Source: CAZUGA01 sp964619885 | GTDB lineage: Bacteria; Pseudomonadota; Gammaproteobacteria; Methylococcales; UBA1147 | Reading direction: 5' to 3' | Length of the DNA stretch: 64,000 nt | Assembly: GCA_964619885.1 (NCBI GenBank) | Contig: CAZUGA010000009.1 | Coordinates: forward strand, 50,618 to 114,617 | Part shown: piece after piece, positions 8,201 to 15,536 of the stretch | How positions within the stretch are numbered: the stretch's first letter is position 1 | Layout: each line of letters starts with the position of its first letter | Made by a program: the position numbers and the translations under genes | The notes under the pieces: generated by a model | What the model was told of the DNA's origin: nothing | What the model saw: the letters and a program-made list of their open reading frames with translations, nothing else | Databases searched by the model: none

Positions 8201-8346
8201 AAAAATTTCGAATCTGCGTGGTTGGCCAAATGCGATAGATCAGCACGTTGAAATACTGCGAGCAATTCGATGCTCGTCAGTAGGTCAACTAGATTTTCTT
8301 CACTCAATGTTTTCGCCCCTCTATTTTCTGTAATGCCGTTTGTCAT
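5263..8346 (-). CDS. Peptidase-containing ABC transporter (C39/PCAT) with two N-terminal cyclic-nucleotide-binding domains
   Basis: A 1027-residue fusion. Two cNMP-binding (Crp-like) domains occupy about residues 25-145 and 165-285 (GVYIVKSGAVRIF ... GEVFGELAVL; RLYIVRQGQVQLTV ... GDYFGEKACL). A C39 peptidase follows at about 315-445, with catalytic Cys326 in MDCGAACLAM, His in HYVVVYGV and Asp in VADPGPG. Then come a six-helix ABC membrane domain (about 465-750) and an ATPase with Walker A GQSGSGKTT, signature LSGGQIQR, Walker B LLIFDEATSS and switch His in AHRLST. Such transporters cut double-glycine leaders and export the mature peptide through the inner membrane. All catalytic residues are present. 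It is last in the minus-strand set FHA, HlyD, parvulin, transporter; the cNMP domains suggest gating by a nucleotide signal. Confidence 0.96.
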   Translation of the reverse strand: MTNGITENRGAKTLSEENLVDLLTSIELLAVFQRADLSHLANHADSKFFDFGETICSEGEACNGVYIVKSGAVRIFTEEQGKEISGGIRKTGEVFGELAVLREYRYEASLRASAKSELIFIPHSAFATLLQNNPDAKSFVTSYVAVSSAGGFVTRLFNLRGKVDNKEVEELVRSVGVKRLLAGDTVLQQEGREDRRLYIVRQGQVQLTVEDEGDEFVLATLTKGDYFGEKACLMRQPQFASVIAKTDVVLLIIPEATVKFLLERNPKLKDALEERIQFTDRELQRQKKIAERRKRPLLIDLKSKPEKGERLIKRFPLVHQAEEMDCGAACLAMICKNYEINTTLGKLRELANVTTQGATMDSLARVGESLGFVTRGIQCTYESLLGFELPFIAHWEGYHYVVVYGVSKEHVWVADPGPGFKKMTVDVFERGWTGNCLVFSPGTDLAQFSVEKSPWVRFVSYIKPYKKILSYLFMATFVIQIFGLVPPIIIQNILDRVVVHANVSLLNLLISGLVITSLFNQLTSVLRGFLSAYMVRNMDFSMMSGFFKHAMSLPISFFTTRRTGDIFARFQENQTIRAFMTESTISTILNLLMVFIYFTILFMYNVEMTLLLIAFVIPILILTVVVTPTIKKYARESFEAATDAESVLMETIGGVETLKGMGIERSMRLRWERKYTKSLNVQYKAQRFGIFVGFASQIFNSAITIVILWYGANQVLAQQLTIGQLVAFNSLMGSVLSPLMGLVGLWNQVHQAGVAMERLGDVLEIEPEQSPTDLSSRVALPDLHGSIKFEDLYFRYGDSDSPYILEDINFEIEPGSMVAIVGQSGSGKTTLAKLLVGFYPPTEGRIMVDGYDMSVVDKEYYRAQIGYVMQSNLLFTGTISENIAAGEENPDHRKVMEAAKMADAHGFIANMPLGYNQIVGERGMGLSGGQIQRVCIARALYHDPRLLIFDEATSSLDTESESNILSNMQNILEGRTAVVIAHRLSTIMQADKILVLYKGSIIEQGRHDELVEQMGMYYQLVQKQISN

Positions 8347-8500
8347 TGTTTTGATGAAGACATACGGTTTGTTAATCTACCCCAGGCTACTCGATGTATT
8401 GCGGCAATACTGGGATGGATGATGTCGAGAATACCTACGCATCGATGAATTTCAATCGACGATCAGACCGGTAAAATATTTCGTTTATGCTGATCAAATA

Positions 8501-9253
8501 CTATGTCAGTGTTTCAACGCGATTTTCGCGTACTAATTTTAAAAACCACTGATCTTTTATCAGCTGACGGATTTGGTTGACCGTTTCAGCATCCAGTTGA
8601 GGATTTCTTCTTGCGTTGACCGTGATGATTTCATAAAACGAGCCATCGGCCACGACAAACGGTCCAAGTATATCGCCTTGCGACGCGTTAAAAACTTTAG
8701 CTTCTACCGAGGCTTGCATGCCGCCTCTGTTAATTTTTCCAACATGACCGCCTTTTTCCGCATCTGCCAAAGAATGTTCGCGGGCCAAGGTCTCAAATAT
8801 TTCGGGTTCATCCTCCAAAATTGCGATGATTTCTCTTGCTTTGCCGTCTGAATCCACCACGATATGACTGATATCAACCGTCGCAAAAGAGGGTGAATTT
8901 AATTTAAAATATGCTTCGACAGCTTGGTCGTTGGCGATCGCATCCATTACTTTATCGCGATAGACCGTTTCGGTGATAAAGGTTTCAAGTTCTTCTAATG
9001 AAATCCCTTTCGAATCGAGAAAATCGTTCATCTCTTTCGCCCGATGCATACCCATCACCCGGCGGAATTCGTCGGCCCGTGCTTGAATGTCTTCGACGCT
9101 TACCGATATACCTTGCTTTTTGGCGGCGTGAACCGCGAGTTTGTCCTTGACAACGTCTTCGAGTAGCTTTTCATAACGGCCGTTTAATTTGAGATATTTG
9201 ATCAGATCGTCGGTGGAAAATACTTCGTCGTTAATTTTAACGATATCGGCCAT
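8501..9253 (-). CDS. Parvulin-type peptidyl-prolyl isomerase (PpiC/SurA-like), second copy
   Basis: A 250-residue protein, paralogue of the one at 2580-3338, with the same layout: SurA-like N-terminal helices (LLEDVVKDKLAVHAAKK; ADEFRRVMGMHRAKEM) and a parvulin domain (VDISHIVVD, FETLAREHSLAD, KGGHVGKINRGG, FNASQGDILGPF). The ATG at 9253 has AAGGA eight bases upstream and starts 31 bases after the HlyD stop; an upstream in-frame start would overlap hlyD. Its place between the HlyD gene and the C39 transporter gene ties it to peptide export, where it may keep cargo unfolded or mature it. No signal peptide is visible. Confidence 0.9.
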   Translation of the reverse strand: MADIVKINDEVFSTDDLIKYLKLNGRYEKLLEDVVKDKLAVHAAKKQGISVSVEDIQARADEFRRVMGMHRAKEMNDFLDSKGISLEELETFITETVYRDKVMDAIANDQAVEAYFKLNSPSFATVDISHIVVDSDGKAREIIAILEDEPEIFETLAREHSLADAEKGGHVGKINRGGMQASVEAKVFNASQGDILGPFVVADGSFYEIITVNARRNPQLDAETVNQIRQLIKDQWFLKLVRENRVETLT

Positions 9254-9284
9254 GCGCTTTTCCTTAATTGCTCGAAGTTCGCGG

Positions 9285-10652
9285 TTACCCGGCAATCTGG
9301 CGGAACGGATCTAATGCTAGATCGACTATACGGCGTTTCCTCACTATAATTTCGGTCACGGCCTCCATGCCATATCGCAGTTGAAATTCTTCTCCGTCGA
9401 TTGAGAAATAATCTCGGTCCAAACCGACGCGTCCCTTATATACCAAAGTTTTGGTTTTCTGCGAAAGCTGTGTCGATGGTGAAATATGCTCGAGCTTTCC
9501 GTCGATAAAACCATAGCGCTGATACGGAAACGCATTAAACTTGATCTTGACGGGTTGCCCCAGTTTCAGGAATGCCCGATCGGATTCGTTGATTTCGATT
9601 TTAACAACAACGCGCGAATCTTTGGGTGCGATCCCACCCAGCGGGGTGTTCGCGCTGATTTTGTCGCCGGCTTGGGTAAACGCAATCTCAGTGATAACGC
9701 CGGAAACCGGAGCCAAAATCTCCAAAAAATTGTTTTCATCGATGTTCTTGAAATTGATCCTGGATGCAGCGTCCGCTTGAATCTGCGCGCGTCGAAATGC
9801 GTTTTGAACTTTGCTTTGTTCCAGCATGATCTTGTTCTTGAGCTCGCGAAGCTGGATTTTCTTTTGGTTTAACTCGATGTCGCTGCCTTCCAACCGGGTT
9901 CTGGCTTTGGCGTAGCTGTCGCTCAAAAATGTGTCGAGTTCGTCAAAGCGCGCTTTGGCTTTGGTCACCTCGGCTTGAGCGGCGTGCAGAGCGGCATATT
10001 TTTCGTCCACAGTCGCTTTTGGTATCGCACCGGCCTCGGCCAATCGCTTTGATGATTTAAGCTCTTTGGCAGCTTTTGAATAAAGCCGCTTGGCCAGCTG
10101 CAGATTACTGCGCGCAACATCCAGTTTGGCTTGTTGGTCGGCGGCGACCTTGTCCAAGTCTTCCATGAGCCGTTTTTCGTGCTCTTTTTCTAGAATTTCA
10201 ATTTCCTTTTCCAAGCCAGACGCTTGGCCCTCCAAAAGTATCTTGTTTTCGGGAAATTGATCTAGGTCTCTTTTCGCTTCTTCCAACCTGATTTGCGCGG
10301 CATCCGCATTGGTGGCGGCTTCCACCGCACCGCGAGCGTTAATTTTCGCCAGAACCCCGTCGTGTGTAACCAAAGATCCCTCCCCGACAAATAATTCAAC
10401 AAGCTCGCCGGAGATGGGTGCGTAAAACCGCTTGACCTCTTGATCCGGGCTTACCGTGCCCGGAGCCGTTACGATAACATCGGCTCTGCCGATAAACGAC
10501 CATATCAGGCCAACGATAATCAGCAGCGTCATCAATATAATAAATGTGCGAATCAATTTTGAAGGTTCTGCCGACAACAGCGCCACGCCCTCGATGCTGT
10601 GATCTTCTAGGGCCTCAGATAACCGTTTTAATTTTTGTGCTTCATCATTCAT
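9285..10652 (-). CDS. HlyD-family membrane fusion protein (export adaptor)
   Basis: A 455-residue periplasmic adaptor. A short cytoplasmic N terminus is followed by one membrane helix at about residues 33-53 (IRTFIILMTLLIIVGLIWSF) and a biotinyl-lipoyl-like half-motif (VTAPGTVSPDQEVKRFYAP ... VGEGSLVTHDGVLAKI). A long alpha-helical hairpin rich in Glu, Lys, Ala and Gln occupies about 110-300. The second lipoyl half (ILAPVSGVITEI ... GDKISANTPLGGI) and beta-barrel domain follow. Such proteins bridge the ABC transporter to an outer-membrane channel. It is the natural partner of the C39 transporter two genes downstream. No TolC gene is in the island, so a channel encoded elsewhere is probably used. 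Confidence 0.94.
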   Translation of the reverse strand: MNDEAQKLKRLSEALEDHSIEGVALLSAEPSKLIRTFIILMTLLIIVGLIWSFIGRADVIVTAPGTVSPDQEVKRFYAPISGELVELFVGEGSLVTHDGVLAKINARGAVEAATNADAAQIRLEEAKRDLDQFPENKILLEGQASGLEKEIEILEKEHEKRLMEDLDKVAADQQAKLDVARSNLQLAKRLYSKAAKELKSSKRLAEAGAIPKATVDEKYAALHAAQAEVTKAKARFDELDTFLSDSYAKARTRLEGSDIELNQKKIQLRELKNKIMLEQSKVQNAFRRAQIQADAASRINFKNIDENNFLEILAPVSGVITEIAFTQAGDKISANTPLGGIAPKDSRVVVKIEINESDRAFLKLGQPVKIKFNAFPYQRYGFIDGKLEHISPSTQLSQKTKTLVYKGRVGLDRDYFSIDGEEFQLRYGMEAVTEIIVRKRRIVDLALDPFRQIAG

Positions 10653-10678
10653 AAGTTAACCGTATTCGTGGTTCAACT

Positions 10679-13090
10679 TTATTCTGGTTTTACAAAGAGT
10701 TTAAGCTTGGCCTCCACGGTAGACCGTTCTGAACGGACAACATCCAATGAGTACCACTGATAATCAAATTCCTTATTGATCTTGGTATACAAATCCTGCC
10801 ATTGCGGTGACAAGTCAAGCTTGATCGATTCATACAGACTAACACCGTTTTGGGCATGTTGATACGCTTTTGAAAGCCGATTCGCTTGCGTCCTGAACGC
10901 TTTCAATATTCGCCTTTCGAGGCGCAATTGTGCACCAATTCTGCCAGCCGAATAGTAATCGTCCCAAAAATTTTCCGCGAGCTTAAATTGTAGATCCGCA
11001 TCATTCGCGATTTCAGATTTATAGGTTTCAACTTCATCGCTTACTAATTGCACAAAATAGATGTCTTCGGAGGCATCCAATAATTTAAAAAATTCCATTA
11101 GGTTCGAGCGATAAGCGTCCGATCCTTTAGACGCGTTCAACGCGTTAAATTTTGATATTATATTTTGTTTCCGCTGCAATTCCGGGGTCAAGAATTCATC
11201 CCCCGCTTGACCCGCTGATTGACTCAATAACGCGATAGCTTTTTCTGTGTCGCCGTTTCGCCATTGTCTTGATGCGGATGTATAACGCGTAACCAATTCA
11301 TTTGATTCGGGCAGATTAGTCCACTGTTTTTCGAGATATTGTTGGAAAGGTGCGGTCTGAATTTGTTCGGTTTGAAGAAAAGCTATAATCCCTCCGACTT
11401 CCTTGCTTTTAACCAGATCATCGAAGCGCGATAGCAATCTCCAATCTTTGCGAAGCTGATCGATCCCGTTGATGTTAGGATATCGGTTTTGGAATCGATC
11501 AAATACCAATCCCAATTCAGCTACACGCCCACCGTCGAGTTTTTCTTGAATCGATGATTTTAACTTTTGTATTTCGGGAATATAGGTGGACTTCTGATCC
11601 ATCAGGCCGGTCAGGTGATTTGACAGTTTGCGGTAAAGTGGATTGAATTCCGGCACGGTGGAATCGATAAAATGCAGTGTACGACGATGACCGTCCTTAT
11701 CTACATGCCACCAATCGAGAATCTCGTTGATCTTCGGCTCGTCCTGGTAAATGGTCAGTGGTGCATCTTGTCCACCCCGATTGTGGATATATTCCTCGAG
11801 ATTTCCGACCCAGTCCAGCATCTCGTTGTATGGCTGGAAATCCTGGTTCGCCGAACTATTTTGCCGCATTTGTGATAAAAGTTGATCAGCCGTCGAAAAA
11901 TCTTGTTGTTCGATTGCGGTAGCCCAATACGGGACACTGGATTTAAGTAGCGCATCGCTCGCTAATCCGCGTATCTCCTCGTGATCCGGATTGTTTTTTA
12001 GAAAATCGTTTGCCGACACAACCGCTTGCGCGTACTTTTTCTGGTCGACGAGTTGGTAAATTTTTTGCTCCAGCGAACTATTCCAATAGAAATAGGTTGC
12101 GGCAATTAAGATGACAGTAATCGCTATGCCGATCGGGACCTTGCGGTTGATTTTCCGGTCATCCGCAAGTGCCTCTTTAATCTGACGAAGAAACAACCGT
12201 TCTTTGCGAAATACACGATCAAAAAAAGTCTTTTTAGCGTCGGCGTCTCCCGCTTCGGCTGCCGATAGTTGTTCGGCGTCGACCAACGACTCTTCTTCCT
12301 GTGCACAAAATATATCGATGAATGAGTCGGCCGATGTAACAAAGGTTGTTTTGGAAAGGTTGTCCGAATTCTGTATCGCGGTTTCAGCGGCTTTATTATT
12401 ACCGACTATTTCCGTTTGTTGCTGGACACTGTCGAGCTTGGTCGAATAAACGAACCGTTTGCCGCCAAAGCCGATGTTATCGCCATCATTTATCGCAATT
12501 GCATTTTCACCCAATCGAACGTCGTTAACGAAAGTGCCGTTGGTGCTGGCTAGGTCTTCGATATACAGTTGATTGTCTTTGATAAAAAAATAAGCGTGCT
12601 TGCGAGAAATGTAAGCAATATCGTCGGCGAGCAGATCTTTGAATTGCGAAAATAGCGGATTAATCTTGCTGATCAAAAAAGGAAAATGTTTGATGACGAC
12701 TGCTGTCAATTGGTTATCAAGCGGGGTTAGGGTCAACGTAAACTTTCCGGTGTTCGGGGCAAGCACCGTTTGATCGTCCGAATGATCTACAATTGCGACT
12801 TTAAAAGCTAGATTGTTACCCAGATCAATCGAATCGTTCTGGTTTAGTGAAACCGGGTCCTGTTCTAATTTTGTTCCATTAACTACCGTGCCGTTGCTGC
12901 TATTCGTATCAACTATGAAAACCGATCCCCTCTCGATAAAAATTCGAGCGTGGTTACGCGACAATTGCGCAACAATATCTTTCGGATAACTTAAGAATGG
13001 TTTATGGTTCCGGCCTATCGAAAACATATTGTCTTCGATAACAATTTCCGGTAGTTCCGAATCAGGTGACGGAATAAGTTTGACCTGCAT
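10679..13090 (-). CDS. Large membrane protein with two FHA (phosphothreonine-binding) domains
   Basis: About 803 residues from the ATG at 13090; earlier in-frame starts exist at 13153 (ATG) and 13189 (TTG), and none has a good ribosome site. I chose 13090 because the first FHA domain begins there. FHA 1 shows MFSIGRN, QLSRNHARIFI and DTNSSNGTVVNGTKL; FHA 2 shows YISRKHAYFFI and DLASTNGTFVNDVRL. FHA folds bind phosphothreonine. One membrane helix follows (VPIGIAITVILIAATYFYW), and the remaining ~450 residues are helical, TPR-like and not otherwise recognised. It is the first gene of the exporter operon, 26 bases before hlyD. By analogy with other FHA/PP2C/kinase sets it may sense phosphorylation and switch export; that is inference. 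Confidence 0.88.
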   Translation of the reverse strand: MQVKLIPSPDSELPEIVIEDNMFSIGRNHKPFLSYPKDIVAQLSRNHARIFIERGSVFIVDTNSSNGTVVNGTKLEQDPVSLNQNDSIDLGNNLAFKVAIVDHSDDQTVLAPNTGKFTLTLTPLDNQLTAVVIKHFPFLISKINPLFSQFKDLLADDIAYISRKHAYFFIKDNQLYIEDLASTNGTFVNDVRLGENAIAINDGDNIGFGGKRFVYSTKLDSVQQQTEIVGNNKAAETAIQNSDNLSKTTFVTSADSFIDIFCAQEEESLVDAEQLSAAEAGDADAKKTFFDRVFRKERLFLRQIKEALADDRKINRKVPIGIAITVILIAATYFYWNSSLEQKIYQLVDQKKYAQAVVSANDFLKNNPDHEEIRGLASDALLKSSVPYWATAIEQQDFSTADQLLSQMRQNSSANQDFQPYNEMLDWVGNLEEYIHNRGGQDAPLTIYQDEPKINEILDWWHVDKDGHRRTLHFIDSTVPEFNPLYRKLSNHLTGLMDQKSTYIPEIQKLKSSIQEKLDGGRVAELGLVFDRFQNRYPNINGIDQLRKDWRLLSRFDDLVKSKEVGGIIAFLQTEQIQTAPFQQYLEKQWTNLPESNELVTRYTSASRQWRNGDTEKAIALLSQSAGQAGDEFLTPELQRKQNIISKFNALNASKGSDAYRSNLMEFFKLLDASEDIYFVQLVSDEVETYKSEIANDADLQFKLAENFWDDYYSAGRIGAQLRLERRILKAFRTQANRLSKAYQHAQNGVSLYESIKLDLSPQWQDLYTKINKEFDYQWYSLDVVRSERSTVEAKLKLFVKPE

Positions 13091-14063
13091 ATTATTTTTT
13101 AAATTCTTAATTTCACTAAACCTCGAGCCAACTGGATGACTCGATATTTTCATTTGCCCCGAATGTGACTTTAGGTAATAAGCCAACAATCCGAATAATC
13201 AATTTGAGGTCTATTTGACGGACCCCTTTTTACAAGGAAACCGCTGCGTTACTTTTAAGCAGCATCCCGCTTATTCAAAAAGCCCATCGCATCGAGCGAC
13301 TACTACGGTTGCCAAAAGTCACCGCTTCGGAATCGTTATTTTAAACAAAATGCGCGTCCCGATCTCCACTGGCTGCATCAGAGTAAGTGAACCCGGATAG
13401 CGAAAATCGGTTGAATATCTTACCATTTCTGGCCTGATTGATTATTTTTGTTTAAAACAAAGATGTGACGCGCGATTCGTCGAAGTTTCGAGCATCATCC
13501 CATTTCAACCAGACAGCTTCTAAGATTTGGCTTTCGGAGTCAATTGACAGGAAGAGAGCTAATCGCACAAAAACTATATCGCTTTCCTGGTAACGATCGC
13601 CGACCAGCAAAACCCTCCTATCCAAGGCTATCAATAAAGTCAGCGGGCTTGCTGAAATAATAAATTAGGCATAGTTGAGCGTTGTACAGCATCAATCGCG
13701 CTGAAAGAAATAGGCCTATCAATATTAAAAATCGGAATTGACCGTCTACCCACCAAGCTTGTGCTACCGATTGTTTTAAGTAACATTTTCTCAAAGCTAT
13801 TTTTGAGACCCGTCCTTTGATTGATCTCGATGACCTTTTGCCCTCCGGTTAAAGTCGCGCGTCCGTGGAACCCCACTCAAGATTGAATCGCTATAGTCAT
13901 GAATAGTTTGTTTATAAAAAACATAAATAGTTCTTTATTGTATTTTACGACCAACAAATTAAATGACTCCGTCGCTTTTTCAATCGGATGGCTTTGTTCC
14001 TTATAAAATTATTGCTAAATATATTCAATAACTTGCAATATTATTTCTGCTTAATCCGTCAAC
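13091..14063. other. Divergent intergenic region between exporter operon and precursor array
   Basis: Nearly 1 kb with no gene I can support. Two minus-strand frames (13452-13634 and 13640-13876) sit in different phases, lack ribosome sites and match nothing I know; they might be remnants of a lost gene. From about 13900 on the DNA is very A/T-rich, as expected upstream of an activated sigma-54 promoter where an enhancer-binding activator or IHF could bind. I see no clear operator. Confidence 0.4.
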
Positions 14064-14080
14064 TTGGCACAGCTCCTGCT
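14064..14080 (+). promoter_or_regulatory. Sigma-54 (-24/-12) promoter for the precursor array
   Basis: TTGGCAC (14064-14070), six bases, then TGCT (14077-14080). The -24 element is a perfect match to the consensus TTGGCAC and the GG/GC spacing of 12 is exact. It lies 83 bases before the first precursor ATG at 14164, in an otherwise A/T-rich leader. Transcription would need a sigma-54 activator, none of which is encoded in this window. Confidence 0.7.
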
Positions 14081-14163
14081 ATATCCCTGTCAAGCTATTA
14101 ACGCTTGAATGTGTTTTAACAACGATTCATTACAACTAAACGATTCTATTAGGAGAGCCAACC

Positions 14164-14433
14164 ATGACTACTGTAACGATTAAAGATTTGACCACTGAAA
14201 AAGAATTAGACCACAAAGCGATGTCTGAAGTATCCGGCGGTAACGCTGCGATCGCAATGGCTGATAGCTTGGGTCTGGGTCTTTTCTTCGCCAGCCCTGT
14301 CACTCACAACGTCGCTAACGACCAATACAACATCGGTTCACAAAGCGCGGGCATCGGTGGCGGCAACATGATCGGCGACGGCGTATTCGCACCGGTTCAA
14401 TTTCAAGGTTTGTATCAAAGCAACAACGCTTAA
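14164..14433 (+). CDS. Double-glycine-leader precursor peptide, array copy 1
   Basis: 89 residues. The leader MTTVTIKDLTTEKELDHKAM ends SEVSGG at residues 25-26 and the predicted mature peptide of 63 residues begins NAAIAMADS. The core carries a Gly/Ala hydrophobic stretch, then the family signature HNVANDQYNIGSQSAGIGGG and DGVFAPVQFQGLYQSN. There is no cysteine, so it is not a lanthipeptide or disulfide bacteriocin. GGAG lies 8 bases before the ATG. It is the first of four co-oriented paralogues downstream of the sigma-54 motif. Cleavage and export by the C39 transporter at 5.3-8.3 kb are inferred from the leader and location. Confidence 0.85.
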   Translation: MTTVTIKDLTTEKELDHKAMSEVSGGNAAIAMADSLGLGLFFASPVTHNVANDQYNIGSQSAGIGGGNMIGDGVFAPVQFQGLYQSNNA

Positions 14434-14480
14434 TTTTATTCACTGACTTATTTATTTAACGATTAATTGGAGAAATGACC

Positions 14481-14729
14481 ATGACAACTTTATCGATTAC
14501 TGATTTGAGCAGCGAAAAAGCATTGGACCGTAAGGAAATGTCTGAAGTATCCGGCGGCACCGACTTTTCGGCTTTGCTAGCCATCGCTAGCCCGTTTATC
14601 ACGAATATTGCAAACGACCAGTACAACATTGGCGCGCAGTCGTCTTTCATCGGCGGCGGTAACTATATCGAAGACGGCGTCTACGCACCGGTTCAAATCC
14701 AGTGGATGAACCAAAGCAACAACGCTTAA
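14481..14729 (+). CDS. Double-glycine-leader precursor peptide, array copy 2
   Basis: 82 residues from the ATG at 14481. This start, rather than the ATG at 14475, gives the same 8-base gap from GGAG seen in the other three copies. Leader MTTLSITDLSSEKALDRKEM, ending SEVSGG. The core is the most divergent in the array: the Gly-rich stretch is replaced by TDFSALLAIASPFIT and the tail reads DGVYAPVQIQWMNQSN, but the central NIANDQYNIGAQSSFIGGG is kept. No cysteine. The variable front and conserved middle suggest selection on the core; whether the four peptides act together is unknown. Confidence 0.85.
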   Translation: MTTLSITDLSSEKALDRKEMSEVSGGTDFSALLAIASPFITNIANDQYNIGAQSSFIGGGNYIEDGVYAPVQIQWMNQSNNA

Positions 14730-15362
14730 TTTGAGTTATTAATTTTAATTTAACAATTATTTGGAGAAACTATCATGACATTATCAATCAAAGATTTGAG
14801 CGTAGCTAAAGAAATGGACCGCAAGGAAATGACAGAAGTGGCTGGTGGAAACGCTGCACTGGCCATGGCGGGTGGTCTTGGATTCGGTCTTGCGGCTTTC
14901 ATCGGCAGCCCAGTGATCCACAACGTGGCTAACGACCAATACAACATTGGCTCACAAAGCGCTGGTATCGGCGGCGGCAACCTAGTCGGCGACGGCGTAT
15001 TCGCACCAGTTCAACTTCAAGGTTTGTATCAAAGCAACAAAGCTTAATTTGAGTTATTAATTTTAATTTAACAATTATTTGGAGAAACTATCATGACATT
15101 ATCAATCAAAGATTTGAGCGTAGCTAAAGAAATGGACCGCAAGGAAATGACAGAGGTCTCTGGCGGAAACGCTGCACTGGCTATGGCCGGCGGCTTCGGA
15201 TTGGATCTTGCTGCTTTCATCGGTAGCCCGGTCATCCACAACGTGGCTAACGATCAGAAAAACACGGGCGCACAAGCTGCTTCCATCGGCGGCGGCAACT
15301 TAGTCGGCGACGGCGTATTCGCACCGGTTCAGTGGCAGTCTATGTACCAAAGCAACGTATCT
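14727..15362 (+). repeat. Tandem duplication, two units of 318 bp (array copies 3 and 4)
   Basis: Unit 1 (14727-15044) and unit 2 (15045-15362) each start TAATTTGAGTTATTAATTTT, directly before the A/T-rich spacer, ribosome site and gene. The first ~115 bases of each unit are identical, including the untranslated spacer, while the core-coding parts have diverged at many positions. Identity of a non-coding spacer points to recent duplication or gene conversion, with faster change in the cores. Confidence 0.9.
14775..15047 (+). CDS. Double-glycine-leader precursor peptide, array copy 3
   Basis: 90 residues, with leader MTLSIKDLSVAKEMDRKEM ending TEVAGG at residues 24-25 and a 65-residue core (NAALAMAGGLGFGLAAFIG, then HNVANDQYNIGSQSAGIGGG and DGVFAPVQLQGLYQSN). 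GGAG lies 8 bases before the ATG. The upstream spacer and leader-coding DNA are virtually identical to those of copy 4, so these two arose by a recent tandem duplication. The core is otherwise closest to copy 1. Confidence 0.85.
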   Translation: MTLSIKDLSVAKEMDRKEMTEVAGGNAALAMAGGLGFGLAAFIGSPVIHNVANDQYNIGSQSAGIGGGNLVGDGVFAPVQLQGLYQSNKA

Positions 15363-15365
15363 TAA
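15093..15365 (+). CDS. Double-glycine-leader precursor peptide, array copy 4
   Basis: 90 residues. The first 22 residues of the leader are identical to copy 3, and the leader ends TEVSGG. The core starts NAALAMAGGFGLDLAAFIG and continues HNVANDQKNTGAQAASIGGG and DGVFAPVQWQSMYQSN. It differs from copy 3 at the Tyr-Asn-Ile to Lys-Asn-Thr site in the otherwise invariant centre. Ribosome site and spacing are as in the other copies. A strong terminator follows 24 bases after the stop, closing the array. Confidence 0.85.
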   Translation: MTLSIKDLSVAKEMDRKEMTEVSGGNAALAMAGGFGLDLAAFIGSPVIHNVANDQKNTGAQAASIGGGNLVGDGVFAPVQWQSMYQSNVS

Positions 15366-15388
15366 TTGATTGCCTAAAGCTGTATCCC

Positions 15389-15418
15389 AAAACGGGGGTC
15401 TTCGGATCCCCGTTTTTT
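15389..15418 (+). terminator. Rho-independent terminator after the precursor array
   Basis: AAAACGGGG pairs with CCCCGTTTT around a ten-base loop, followed by a T run (15413-15418). It ends the array transcript and separates it from the convergent kinase pseudogene. Confidence 0.93.
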
Positions 15419-15536
15419 ATTGTTGGAAGCCATAATTCGCAATTGAAAACGGCTAAAAAAGGGGGATTACAATTAGTCTTAAAAAGACTAATCGTATATC
15501 AAACGAGTTTCACCCTTTTTAGAGGCTGATTTTGAT

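Noticed and set aside
13452..13876. Two adjacent minus-strand frames in the array's upstream region.
   Set aside because: Different phases, no ribosome sites, no family match; at best a gene remnant.
14164..15365. Regularly spaced near-repeats that could suggest a CRISPR array.
   Set aside because: The repeat period is about 318 bp and the units are protein-coding with ribosome sites; no cas genes are present.
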